The notes under the pieces: generated by a model
What the model saw: the letters and a program-made list of their open reading frames with translations, nothing else
Database searches by the model: none
Told to the model about the DNA's origin: nothing
Translations under genes and position numbers: made by a program
Shown: piece by piece, positions 1 to 8,700 of the stretch
How the letters are laid out: every line of letters starts with the position of its first letter
How positions within the stretch are numbered: the first letter of the stretch is position 1
Source of the DNA: Verrucomicrobiia bacterium
GTDB lineage: Bacteria > Verrucomicrobiota > Verrucomicrobiia > Opitutales > Opitutaceae
NCBI GenBank assembly: GCA_030424825.1
Contig: JAUHWE010000066.1
Span: forward strand, 1-12,249
Length of the DNA: 12,249 nt
Reading direction: 5' to 3'

Positions 1-266
1 TAGTCGAGACCTCCGATGATAGGAAAGTCGTCACTCGATGTCACTTCTTTGCCCTTGGCCAAATTAGTGACGCCTTCTGGGACCATAATGGTTGGGCGAG
101 GGGTTCCCGGAGCCTCCAAATGCGGAAGGTTCACTTGAACCGGAGTACCGATCAGAAAGGGCGGTGGGAACTCGATTTCGAGGGCTTTTTTCCCTCCGTG
201 ATGATTAGCGAGCGCTACGACCGAGAAAGCGGCCACAGCGATAAACGAAACTAGTGTCTTTGTCAT
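1..266 (-). CDS. Secreted protein, N-terminal part only (possible discoidin-like domain)
   Basis: The ATG at 266-264 opens a reading frame that stays open to the left edge, so 88 codons of the N-terminus are visible. It begins with a classical signal peptide: MTKT, then a hydrophobic core (LVSFIAVAAFSVV) and an ALA site near residue 20, so the product should be exported. The mature part starts NHHGGKKALEIEFPPPF and later reads NLAKGKEVTSSDDFPIIGGL. The 'GK.VTSSD' wording resembles the start of F5/8 type C (discoidin) carbohydrate-binding domains, but too little is present to be sure. It lies 42 bp downstream of the Gfo/Idh/MocA gene on the same strand, so it is probably the third gene of that operon. 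Its presence is well supported by frame and signal peptide; its function is a guess. Confidence 0.72.
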   Translation of the reverse strand, partial: MTKTLVSFIAVAAFSVVALANHHGGKKALEIEFPPPFLIGTPVQVNLPHLEAPGTPRPTIMVPEGVTNLAKGKEVTSSDDFPIIGGLD

Positions 267-308
267 ATCTTCAGTATAAGTTGTTTGTGTATGGAAGATG
301 GATACCGA

Positions 309-1655
309 TTAAACTTCAAAATCTTCCTTGGTGAATTCTAGCGTTTTGCGAGCAGCCACGGCTTCGTTAACGCGGAAGATGGCCATTTCGCTCTTGAAGG
401 TGTGCTCCCCGTCGGAATTGAGTTTCGCCTTGCCGTTGATGGCGGCGAAGAAATTCTCGAGGTGGGGCGTGTGTGGCTTCTTGTCGAGCACGACTGGGAT
501 TTCGTAGGCGTCCGGTGGGGCGGATTCGCGTACGTCCACCTTGGTTTGCACCTTTGCCGCGGCGGCCTCTTCCTTGCGGATAAAGCCTTTGCTCGCCCAT
601 TCGTCCCAAGAGGGAGCGCTGGCTTCACGGTACATTTTAGTGAACGCAGGGTTCTCGGACATGCGTAGCGCGCCTTCGTCACCCATGAAGTATTCGTAGT
701 AGCCGCCTCCCGCACCCGTCGTAGCGAGTGTTTGGTAGAACGCGCGGGCCGGGCCATTAGGAGTATCGTATTCGTAGATGGCCATTACGTTGTCATACCA
801 CTCGCGATCCTTGTAGTAGTCGTGGCCACCGCTGGCCATAACGCTTTTCGGAAGGGCATCGAAGAACCAGTTGAAAATGTCGATTTGGTGAGATCCGAGA
901 TCGGAGATCGGTCCGCCGCTGAGATCGCGGAACCAGCGCCAATTCAGGAATTGCTCCATGTTTTCGAAGCCATTCTTCTCCAGAACGTCCTGTTCTACTG
1001 CGATCCGAGGATTGACTTCGCGGAACGGCTTTGCCGAGCGGTTCCATTGGCCATTCGCAGTCGTGAAGCGTCCCATCAGTTCTGCGCGCTTGGTCAAATT
1101 GTGATAAGCGTGCAGATAGCGCGGATTGCTGCGTCGCTGGTGACCGATCTGCAGCAGCTGCCCGGTTTCGCGAGCGGTGCGCACCATCGAGCGGGCTTCG
1201 TCAGGCGTCTTCGCCATCATCTTCTCGCAGTAGACATGCAGACCGGCTTTCAGGCAGGCATTGGTATGACGGGCATGCCAGAAGTCAGGCGTAGCGATGA
1301 TGACTGCGTCCAAGCCCAGCTCGTCTTTGGCGGCGATCAGCTCCTGGTAGTCGAAATACCATTTCAGATCGGGGCTGACTTTGCGAAGGGCGCTGCGGCA
1401 CTTGCCGATGCTGTTTTTCCAGATGTCGCAAACCGCAACCACGTGGAAAGGGGGATTGGGGATTTCGAGCATCGAAGTCGTGAGGACTTCACCTTGCTTC
1501 CCATAGCCGAGAATGGCGAGATTGATCTTCCCGTTGGGAGAAGACTGGGCCTTCATGATAGAAGGAGCTAGGAGAATCCCACCAGAGGCGAGGGCGCCTG
1601 TCTTAAGAAACTGGCGACGGCCTACGGGAGTCGTTGAAGTTTGGGGAGTATTCAT
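309..1655 (-). CDS. Tat-exported Gfo/Idh/MocA family NAD(P)-dependent oxidoreductase
   Basis: The 448-residue product starts with a twin-arginine signal (GRRQFLKTG, residues 12-20) followed by a hydrophobic h-region to about residue 33, so it is predicted to be exported folded, with its cofactor, by the Tat system. The N-terminal Rossmann fold begins at residue 44 with the dinucleotide-binding glycines GYGKQG (50-55). Further on are the family's acidic end of strand 2 (VAVCD), the DAVIIATPDFWHA segment and the 'CEK' motif (CEKMMAKT), which carries the conserved lysine. The C-terminal half is the usual alpha/beta substrate domain. Family members oxidise, reduce or epimerise sugars and cyclitols; secreted Tat versions are abundant in Verrucomicrobia and Planctomycetes, usually in glycan catabolism loci. 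The substrate cannot be read from sequence. The gene starts 23 bp after the DoxX-like gene and is followed 42 bp later by the secreted protein gene, indicating one transcript. No clear Shine-Dalgarno precedes the ATG. Confidence 0.93.
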   Translation of the reverse strand: MNTPQTSTTPVGRRQFLKTGALASGGILLAPSIMKAQSSPNGKINLAILGYGKQGEVLTTSMLEIPNPPFHVVAVCDIWKNSIGKCRSALRKVSPDLKWYFDYQELIAAKDELGLDAVIIATPDFWHARHTNACLKAGLHVYCEKMMAKTPDEARSMVRTARETGQLLQIGHQRRSNPRYLHAYHNLTKRAELMGRFTTANGQWNRSAKPFREVNPRIAVEQDVLEKNGFENMEQFLNWRWFRDLSGGPISDLGSHQIDIFNWFFDALPKSVMASGGHDYYKDREWYDNVMAIYEYDTPNGPARAFYQTLATTGAGGGYYEYFMGDEGALRMSENPAFTKMYREASAPSWDEWASKGFIRKEEAAAAKVQTKVDVRESAPPDAYEIPVVLDKKPHTPHLENFFAAINGKAKLNSDGEHTFKSEMAIFRVNEAVAARKTLEFTKEDFEV

Positions 1656-1678
1656 AAAGTAGTTATTTTGAGTAGAGA

Positions 1679-2230
1679 CTAGTACTTTTCGACCACGGAG
1701 AATCGATTATGTTTCACCAACAGCAAGGCGCCGACGGTCAATGCGACGTGCATGCCGAGCCAGGCAATGCCAGCGTCCTGCTTGAGAAGGATGAGCCCTA
1801 CGGAAAGGCTGGCCCAAACGAGGCCGGAAACGAGTAGGGCCAGTCGAGAGCAAATTCCAGCAAGGATCATGACGCCGACCGCAATCAAAATGTAGCCCAG
1901 CACTCCCGAATAGATCGATAGGGCGAATCCGGGCATGAGTGGCTCCTCCGCCAGTTTTTCGTAGAGAGCCTCGGGAACGCCGTGATAATGGGAAAACCCG
2001 TACTCCTTGACCTTCATTTCAGTGACGAGGCCTGGGATGGCGAAGCCGCCTTCCTCTGCCTCCATGGCCACTTCCTTGGTCACAGTAGCAGAGAATTTTT
2101 CGATTCCCGTTACGAGTGCTCTCAGCCCAAGCCATACGCGCAGAATGAGATACGCGTAAAAGGATGCGGCGTCGGGTCCACAGCACGAGTTAGTGTTTGA
2201 GGGTTCGCTAGAGGGGGTGGTTTCAGTCAT
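1679..2230 (-). CDS. DoxX-like integral membrane protein
   Basis: This 183-residue protein has about four transmembrane helices: residues 24-43, 106-126, 129-149 and 153-172. Helix 1 contains RVWLGLRALVTGIEKF, close to the DoxX-family pattern of an Arg/Gly-rich first helix ending in a 'GxxKF' turn. A polar, acidic stretch of roughly 55 residues (48-102) separates helices 1 and 2, longer than in minimal DoxX proteins, and probably faces the periplasm. The N-terminus carries a CCGPD motif (16-20) that could be redox active or bind metal, which is speculative. DoxX proteins are linked to thiosulfate/quinone oxidoreductases, but most members have no assigned role. As first gene of the minus-strand operon it may serve as membrane partner of the exported oxidoreductase. 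That is inference from gene order only. Confidence 0.75.
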   Translation of the reverse strand: MTETTPSSEPSNTNSCCGPDAASFYAYLILRVWLGLRALVTGIEKFSATVTKEVAMEAEEGGFAIPGLVTEMKVKEYGFSHYHGVPEALYEKLAEEPLMPGFALSIYSGVLGYILIAVGVMILAGICSRLALLVSGLVWASLSVGLILLKQDAGIAWLGMHVALTVGALLLVKHNRFSVVEKY

Positions 2231-2634
2231 TTTATGCTACCCAATAGGTTTCGCTATCGATCATGTCCAGAATAGAAGTGTGAGTAGAGGTCATTACAGA
2301 GGCTCAGTTTGAGGAGAATTATGGACTAAGCTAGGATTTGGACGAATCTCGGGCAATTCTATTCAATTAAAGCGTCATTTTTGCGGGATAACGATCTTGG
2401 AACATGCGTACGAGGCCATTGTGAATGGCTGATCCCGTGAAATCCTCGGCTTCTAGTCGCGATTGGTATCGCTCCTGCGGGTTGAATTATTCCGCTGTTA
2501 AGTGGGTTTTTGGAAAATTTTGCCGTGAGATTTATGGCTGGCGATAGGCCAGTCCTGCGACGATAAGCCGACTTTTTCTTCGTTCCGTATTTTCGGTCTT
2601 TTCATTCGCGGGTATTGTCGCATAGCAAGAGGGC
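2231..2634. other. Divergent intergenic region
   Basis: This 404-bp spacer lies between the divergent starts of the DoxX-like gene (minus) and the AICAR transformylase gene (plus), so it must hold promoters for both. I found no convincing consensus -35/-10 pair, riboswitch or long ORF. A short imperfect hairpin (CTGG, 7-nt loop, CCAG) lies around 2538-2552. An AAGAGGG purine run sits almost against the ATG at 2635 and is too close to act as a standard ribosome binding site. Confidence 0.5.
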
Positions 2635-3798
2635 ATGATTTCCCTTCGTTACGGCGCCAATCCTCATCAAACCGAAGCCTCCATCCAGCTTCCGAAACCG
2701 TCACCGCTCAAAATACTGAACGGCGCACCAGGGTTCATCAACATGCTCGACGCCCTGACTTCCTGGCAACTGGTGCGGGAACTGAAGGAAGCCACCGGGA
2801 AGGCATCTGCCGCATCGTACAAGCACGTCAGCCCGGCCGGAGCCGCGATCGCCAAACCGATCGATGGGGCCTTTAAGGAGTCTCAATTTCTTAAAACCAC
2901 TGACTTTTCGGAAGTCGCCAGCGCGTATGTCCGTGCACGTGGAGGAGACCGGTTGTGCTCATTCGGCGACGCATTGGCCGTGAGCGATGTCGTCGATGTC
3001 AGTCTCGCTCAGTTTCTTAAAACGGAAGTATCCGACCTCATTATCGCGCCCGGTTACGAACCCGAGGCTCTGGAAATCCTCAAAGGGAAGAAGAAGGGCG
3101 GTTTCGTGGTTCTTGAGATCGACTACGATTTCATGCCCGAGGGCATTGAATCCCGCGAACTGTTCGGCATCGGGCTCAACCAGACCCGAAACAGCCGCCT
3201 AATCAGCAAAGCGGATCTGCAAAACGTCGTTTCGGAGAACAAGGCGATCTCTGACGAGACCATCGAAACGCTACTCGTGGCCGCGATTTCCCTCAAGTAC
3301 ACCCAGTCCAACTCCATCAGTGTGGCGTACGATGGGCAGATCGTGGGGATTGGAGCCGGCCAGCAGTCTAGAATTCACTGTACGCGGCTGGCTTGTGACA
3401 AAGCCGATAAGTGGTTCCTGCAGCGTCATCCAAAAGTGCGAGGCCTCGACTTCAAGGATGGAATCAAGAAGGTCGACAAGACCAACCTCATCGACCAGTA
3501 CCTTTTGTGGGATTCGCTTAGCTCAAGAGAAGAAGAAATGATGCTCCAAAATTTCAATACGAAACCAGAGCCCATTTCCCGCGAGGAACGCATTGAATGG
3601 AATCGCCAATACAAGGACATCTGCCTCGGCAGCGACGCCTTCATCCCGTTCCGCGACAATATCGACCGGGCCAGTCGTTCTAATATCCAGCACATCGTGG
3701 AAACCGGAGGATCTCTACGAACCCCATTCATCGTAGAAGCCTGCAACGAATACGGCATGACCCTGACTCACACCGGTATCCGCAGCTTCCTGCACTAA
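2635..3798 (+). CDS. purH: Stand-alone AICAR transformylase (phosphoribosylaminoimidazolecarboxamide formyltransferase), ATIC-like
   Basis: The product transfers the formyl group of 10-formyl-tetrahydrofolate to AICAR, giving FAICAR, the penultimate step of de novo purine synthesis in the cytoplasm. At 387 residues it covers only the transformylase domain; the MGS-like IMP cyclohydrolase domain that makes usual PurH about 520 residues is absent. Visible landmarks are LRYGANPHQ (4-12), the catalytic Lys-His pair in KHVSPAGAA (K63, H64), RARGGDRLCSFGDALAVSD, IIAPGYEPEAL, KYTQSNSI, GIGAGQQSRIHCTRLACDKA and SSDAFIPFRDNIDRA in the family's order. The wording KHVSPAGAA and the TQSNS/GAGQQSRIHCTRLA blocks match animal ATIC from memory more closely than the 'KH.NPCG' of ordinary bacterial PurH. 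The start chosen is the family's usual beginning, just before RYG.NPHQ. The cyclohydrolase step must be encoded elsewhere. No neighbouring gene is a purine gene. Confidence 0.93.
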   Translation: MISLRYGANPHQTEASIQLPKPSPLKILNGAPGFINMLDALTSWQLVRELKEATGKASAASYKHVSPAGAAIAKPIDGAFKESQFLKTTDFSEVASAYVRARGGDRLCSFGDALAVSDVVDVSLAQFLKTEVSDLIIAPGYEPEALEILKGKKKGGFVVLEIDYDFMPEGIESRELFGIGLNQTRNSRLISKADLQNVVSENKAISDETIETLLVAAISLKYTQSNSISVAYDGQIVGIGAGQQSRIHCTRLACDKADKWFLQRHPKVRGLDFKDGIKKVDKTNLIDQYLLWDSLSSREEEMMLQNFNTKPEPISREERIEWNRQYKDICLGSDAFIPFRDNIDRASRSNIQHIVETGGSLRTPFIVEACNEYGMTLTHTGIRSFLH

Positions 3799-3841
3799 AA
3801 GTAGCTCAGTCGCTTTAGCCTGAGCAAAAAAAAACAGTCCC

Positions 3842-3910
3842 AAGCGCGTTCGCCACTCTGTAGGAGCGGTTTCACACTGCGATTGCTAACCAATGCCGGC
3901 GAACGCGCTT
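3842..3910. repeat. Inverted repeat enclosing a REP-like element
   Basis: The arms AAGCGCGTTCGCC (3842-3854) and GGCGAACGCGCTT (3898-3910) are perfect reverse complements, 13 bp, separated by 43 bp. Inside lies TGTAGGAGCGGTTTCACACT (3859-3878), in which GTAG (3860-3863) precedes a small GCGGT/ACTGC stem with one G-U pair. A GTAG tetranucleotide at the foot of a stem is typical of REP elements. The nested layout suggests one palindrome inserted within another, or a composite unit. Confidence 0.75.
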
Positions 3911-4055
3911 AGGCCTGATCCCGTAAATCCCAAATTCGCAGTAGGGCAGAATGTAAAAAGCACAGATTCAGACAGTCCCTAGGTAAATATCTTAATTAGA
4001 CATAATGCATATTGTGCGAAATGTAGAAATGGGCGGGAAGGTAGGGAAAAATGGT

Positions 4056-4082
4056 GTGTCCGCTCAAAAGCCAGCGGGACAC
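4056..4082 (+). promoter_or_regulatory. Hairpin in the upstream region of the multicopper oxidase gene
   Basis: GTGTCCGCT (4056-4064) pairs with AGCGGGACAC (4073-4082), leaving one bulged G and an 8-nt loop. It ends 67 bp before the ATG. It could be an operator half-site pair, a 5'-UTR stem or an attenuator; no U-tract follows. It does not resemble the copper-operator consensus sequences I know. The structure is seen; a regulatory role is only suggested by position. Confidence 0.3.
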
Positions 4083-4149
4083 TATCGCATAAACCGATAC
4101 GCTGGATTAGCTGAAACTTTCTCATCTGGCCCAACGTCAACGACTGAAT

Positions 4150-5622
4150 ATGTCTCCATCCGTTAAGCAAACGGGTTTTCGAGGTCTTCGGTGCGTCGTT
4201 GGACTCCTTGCCTCGATACTAGTCGTAGCGATCGCCCTATTGTACTGGTGCCTCTTCGTCCAAGTGACAAATGCAGGACTGGCGTTCGAGAACGATCTGA
4301 AGATCCCACCCGAGATGGAGTTCACCATCAATCCAGACGGAACTAAAGAATTCGTTCTACGTGTTCAGCACCGCAAAACGGAGTTTATGGATGGAAAACC
4401 TGCTGATACGTTGGGAGTCAACAGCACCTACTTGGGACAGACGATTCGAGCAGAACGTGGGGACCGTGTTCTTCTGAACGTCCACAACGAGTTAAAGGAA
4501 ACGACTACAATGCACTGGCATGGAATGCACGTTCCCGCAGAGATGGACGGTACGCCCCACCAGACGATTCGTTCAAGTGAGAGCTGGACGGCAGACTTCG
4601 AAATTACCCAGGAGGCGGGAATACTTTGGTATCATCCGCACACCCACGGGAAGACTGCTGAGCAGGTATATTTCGGCATTGCGGGGCTATTTATCGTCGA
4701 GGATGAAAATAGCAAGAGTCTCGATATTCCGGATACATATGGAGTGGATGATATACCGCTCATTATTCAGGATCGGCTTTTTCACGAAGATGGCTCGTTG
4801 GACTACCAAATCCGCAACGGCGCGAATTTTGGCGAGTCCATTGTGGTAAACGGCACGCTCGACCCGTACCTAGAGGTCGAGGCACGGAAGATTCGCTTTC
4901 GCATCCTGAATGGTTCGAATGCCAGGATCTACTGGCTTGGCTTTGACGACCAGCGGGAGTTTGAAGTCATCGCGACTGACGGCGGATTTCTCGATTCACC
5001 CGTGACGGTTGACCGAGTTCGTCTCTCCCCCGGTGAACGGGCCGAGATTGTGGTGGATTTCAGCAAAGGTGATTCGGTTAAACTGAAGAGTTTCCCGGAT
5101 GCCGGATTGCTCGAAACCACATCGGCGTGGTTTGGTGGCACTACCAATGGGCATTTCGACATTATGGAAATACGCCCGAAAAATCCGACCCGTGAATCTC
5201 ACAATATTCCCGAATCCTTAAATCGAATACACCGTATTGACCCGGAAACCGCAGCGGTCAGGCGAGTTATTATTTTGGGTGGAATGGTGATTAATGGAAA
5301 GTCCATGGACATGAAGCGGATTGATGAGCGCGTTCGTTTGGGCGATACTGAGGTCTGGAGTATTCGAAACCGAACGGGTCGCACGCACCCTTTTCACATA
5401 CACTTGGTTCAGTTTCTGATTCTTGACCGAGATGGTCGGCCTCCTGCAGCCGAGGAATCCGGCTGGAAAGACACGGTGCATGTGGAATCGGGAGAAAACG
5501 TGAATGTGATTATGCAATTCAAGCAATTCGCCAATCCGGATGTCCCTTACATGTACCATTGCCATATTCTGGAACACGAGGATCGCGGAATGATGGGACA
5601 ATTCCTTGTAGTTGACGAGTAG
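4150..5622 (+). CDS. Membrane-anchored CueO-type multicopper oxidase
   Basis: This 490-residue protein has three cupredoxin domains and all four copper-binding motifs: HWHGMH (H122, H124), WYHPHTHG (H162, H164), HPFHIH (H413, H416, H418) and HCHILEHEDRGMM (H470, C471, H472, H476, M481). By CueO precedent H413, C471, H476 and M481 hold the type 1 copper and the rest form the trinuclear cluster, which reduces O2 to water. The 'GMM' ending and the GWKDTVHVE segment are CueO-like, so oxidation of Cu(I) or other metals, or of phenols, outside the cytoplasm is likely. The N-terminus has no twin-arginine signal. A basic start followed by one hydrophobic helix (about 17-38) predicts either an uncleaved inner-membrane anchor or a Sec signal. 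CueO's methionine-rich insert is missing, so cuprous oxidase specificity is uncertain. No copper exporter lies next to it. The following Clp-like gene begins 125 bp downstream on the same strand. Confidence 0.93.
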   Translation: MSPSVKQTGFRGLRCVVGLLASILVVAIALLYWCLFVQVTNAGLAFENDLKIPPEMEFTINPDGTKEFVLRVQHRKTEFMDGKPADTLGVNSTYLGQTIRAERGDRVLLNVHNELKETTTMHWHGMHVPAEMDGTPHQTIRSSESWTADFEITQEAGILWYHPHTHGKTAEQVYFGIAGLFIVEDENSKSLDIPDTYGVDDIPLIIQDRLFHEDGSLDYQIRNGANFGESIVVNGTLDPYLEVEARKIRFRILNGSNARIYWLGFDDQREFEVIATDGGFLDSPVTVDRVRLSPGERAEIVVDFSKGDSVKLKSFPDAGLLETTSAWFGGTTNGHFDIMEIRPKNPTRESHNIPESLNRIHRIDPETAAVRRVIILGGMVINGKSMDMKRIDERVRLGDTEVWSIRNRTGRTHPFHIHLVQFLILDRDGRPPAAEESGWKDTVHVESGENVNVIMQFKQFANPDVPYMYHCHILEHEDRGMMGQFLVVDE

Positions 5623-5747
5623 TCCGTCGCCGGCCCATATCGGGTTGCAGCGTTCACGGGGCTGGGAATGGGATGCGGCAATAACGGGTCGTGCTTTCTG
5701 CGAGATAAGTCGTTGACGATTGGCTGGTTTCGTATGAAATACTGGGT

Positions 5748-8700
5748 GTGGATCTTGGAATTCTGTTACCCCTTCTTGTCGTCGCAATCGTTGTCGCAGT
5801 TGCCATTGGAAGAAAGTCTTCGAGGAAACCGGCCTCGCCGACCGTTTCCAGCCCAGTAGCCGAGGCCAAAGAGAAAACGGCGCCTCTCGAAACGAATTCG
5901 GAAGAACCTCCGGGCCAGAATCTCTGGGAGCAATTGAACCCGATTCTCCCGCAAGCCGAAACGGAATACCAAGCGTCCGCCCATCCCAGCGCCCTGCTGA
6001 CGAGTGAACATTTTCCTAGAGGAGTCAAATTGCTTTGCGACCCGGCGTTTTCCAATGCTCAGATCCTAGAGGTCGCTCAGTCGAATTCGCCTACAGCGGC
6101 CTGCTTGGGACTCGAAGCGTTGTGTCAGCGCACATTGGACCCCGAAGAGGTTTCCCGTGCCATTTTGGAGAACTACGATGGTGGGAATTCTTTCATATTG
6201 TATTTTGTTCTACGATACATGGATTCTCGAGACGTGGCTCGCTCGACCGCATTGTGCCTGGCTAAAGCTCAGGAATGGTGGGAGTCGAACGCTGTCGCGA
6301 TCCAGTGCATGCGGGAACACTTAAGGCGACGCATCCCTAAGGGCGAAGTGTTTCGTTTTGAAAAGGAGCTCTCTGGCCTGGATTCGGATACGGTCGAGGC
6401 TATCGAGAAATTTATCAAGAAGTTGGGAATCAAAGAGTTGTCACCTCTGTTGGAAGCGATTGAAGCGCATCGTCGCCAGAAAGTGGATCTCGATTTTCTC
6501 AATTCTTTTGGTCAGATTATAGATGAATCGAGGATCGACGAGATCGCCATGCATGACGGACTGGAACAAGGTATGTCGCAATGCGAATTGGCACTGGACC
6601 AGTCCCCGCCCCGATCCCTTGTGATTCTAGGCGAAGCGGGCGTGGGCAAGTCGACGCTCCTCGAGTTGGTGATCGAAAAGTACCTTCGGTCGGGCTGGAC
6701 GGTCTTCCAGGCGGGCGCCGTTGAGATTATGGCCGGCCAATCATATATCGGGGAACTGGAGCAACGGATGACGACCTTGTTCAAAAATATCGGTCCCGAA
6801 AAGCGAGTTGTTTGGCTGGTTCCATCACTCGAAGAATTGGATATGGCCGGTCGGCATAAATTGAATACGCACAGCGTGCTCGACCTCATGCTCCCGCGTA
6901 TCGTCGCCGAGAAAATCGTAATCGCTACCAAATGCGAGTCCAGGGCGTTCCAGAAGCTGGTGCAAAACCGTCCTCGGTTGCGTTCGTCGATGGAACGAAT
7001 CCAGCTCCAGTCACTCAGCGATGCCACGACACTTGAACTGGCCAAGGACTGGGTCACGCTAGCGGCTCCTAAGGCGAGCTTTGAAAGTGATAACACGCTG
7101 CGGGAATGCCAGAAGCTCGCCACCCAGTATTTGTCCGATCTAGCGGCGCCGGGAAACGTTCTGGAACTCCTCAAGAGCACCCTCGGGCGATTGCAGATCG
7201 ATTCGAATTCGGAAGCGGAGATTGCCCTCAAGGACCTCTTGTTCACCCTCGCCCAGCAAACGGGACTGCCATCCGCCCTGCTCGACGATCGCGAGAGCCT
7301 AGATCTGAAATCCCTTCGCGACTATTTCGATGACCGCGTTAAGGGTCAGAAGGAAGCCGTCGACTGCCTGGTGGATCGGATCGCCATGATCAAGGCCGGG
7401 CTTTCGGACCCTACACGTCCTTTGGGCGTTTTTCTATTGGTAGGCCCCTCAGGTACGGGCAAAACGGAAATCGCCAAGGCGCTGGCCACCTTTCTATTCG
7501 GGTCTGAAGAGCGTATGATCCGTTTGGATATGAGCGAGTACCAGGATTCGAGTTCGCTACAAAAGCTGCTCGGCGGAAATGGGGAAAGCGACCAGACCCA
7601 GTCACTCGCCGCACGCATACGGAAGCAGCCCTTTTCGATTCTGCTCCTCGATGAGTTCGAGAAAGCCAATCAAAACATCTGGGATCTCTTTCTGCAGGTA
7701 TTTGACGATGGCCGCTTGACGGACAGCATGGGGTATACCGTAAATTGTCGCCATTGTCTGATTTTGCTCACTTCCAATTTGGGCGCTGCTAAGGAGTTTA
7801 CGCCCTCGGTCGGCTTTGGCGGGAGAGGCGCGCCGCAGTTCGATCCGACCGCTCTAGACAAGGCGGTCAAAAAGTCCTTTCGCCCCGAATTTGTCAATCG
7901 ACTCGATCGCGTTATTGTATTCAAACCACTCACACGTGAAGTCATGCGGCAGATTCTTCGCAAAGAATTGCGTGACGTCTTGCAGCGTCGCGGATTGCGA
8001 TCCCGTCAGTGGGCCGTCGAATGGGCTCATTCGGCGATCGAGTTTCTGCTCAATAAGGGATTCACTCCGGATCTTGGCGCCCGGCCGCTCAAGCGTGCGA
8101 TCGATCGTTACCTCCTCACGCCCCTTGCCCATGCGATCGTGAACCGCAACGTGCCTGAGGGCGATCAGTTCCTGCTCGTCCGGGCCAAGGGAAATGCGCT
8201 TGAAGTGGAGTTTGTCGATCCCGATGCCCCTGCGGAAGGGGACCCCCTACCCGACTCCCCCGCCGATTTCGGACAGGCCTCGCTGGAGGTGATCATGGTC
8301 AGCCCTTCTGGGGGAGCTGGCGAGATGAAGCTCATCAAGTCCGGTTTCGAGGAGATACAGGAAAGCCTGAAAGGCAGGGCTTGGCAGGAGTTGAAGACGG
8401 AGATCTATGAGCAATCTTATCAAGACGGATTCTGGACGGATCCTAATCGTTTTGAAACTTTAGGGCGAATGGAGCTGGTGGATCGGATTGAGTCCGCCTA
8501 CGAACGCGGCAAGTCGTTGCTCGATCGCCTGGCGTCGAAGAAAGGCCTTTCTGAAGACCTTACCTGCCGCTTTGCCCAACAAGTCTTCTTACTTAAGCGG
8601 GCCATTGATGACTCGCTCAAAGGGCACCCTCAAGAAACCGTTTTGCACCTGCGGATGAACTCCGGTCAGAAGGAGTTTGAAACGTTCGAGAAAATGCAGG

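Larger units (their letters stand above)
3799..4149. other. Intergenic region with three hairpins upstream of the multicopper oxidase
   Basis: This 351-bp spacer lies between two plus-strand genes. From left to right it holds a hairpin with 6-bp outer arms (3804-3825) followed by nine A, a 13-bp perfect inverted repeat enclosing a REP-like unit (3842-3910), an AT-rich stretch around 3985-4015 that could hold a promoter (CATAAT at 4001-4006, no good -35 partner), and a bulged hairpin (4056-4082). No convincing ORF lies wholly inside it. Confidence 0.5.

Noticed and set aside
732..1571. A 279-codon open frame on the plus strand opposite the Gfo/Idh/MocA gene
   Set aside because: It lies entirely antisense to a gene with clear family motifs and a Tat signal; its translation has no recognisable domain. 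It is a codon-bias shadow.
3804..3834. Hairpin GCTCAG/CTGAGC followed by nine A, as a rho-independent terminator for the AICAR transformylase gene
   Set aside because: On the plus strand the tract after the stem is A, not T; on the minus strand the T-run precedes the stem. Neither strand gives a canonical terminator, so only the inverted repeat is noted.
4001..4006. CATAAT as a -10 box for the multicopper oxidase gene
   Set aside because: There is no acceptable -35 sequence at 16-18 bp upstream, so it is mentioned only as a possibility.
5218..5787. A 189-codon minus-strand frame across the multicopper oxidase end and the spacer
   Set aside because: It is antisense to the copper-binding HPFHIH and HCHILEHE motifs and has no domain or signal of its own.
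6512..7246. A 244-codon minus-strand frame inside the Clp-type gene
   Set aside because: It is serine- and arginine-rich, typical of an antisense shadow, and it overlaps the conserved ring 1 motifs.
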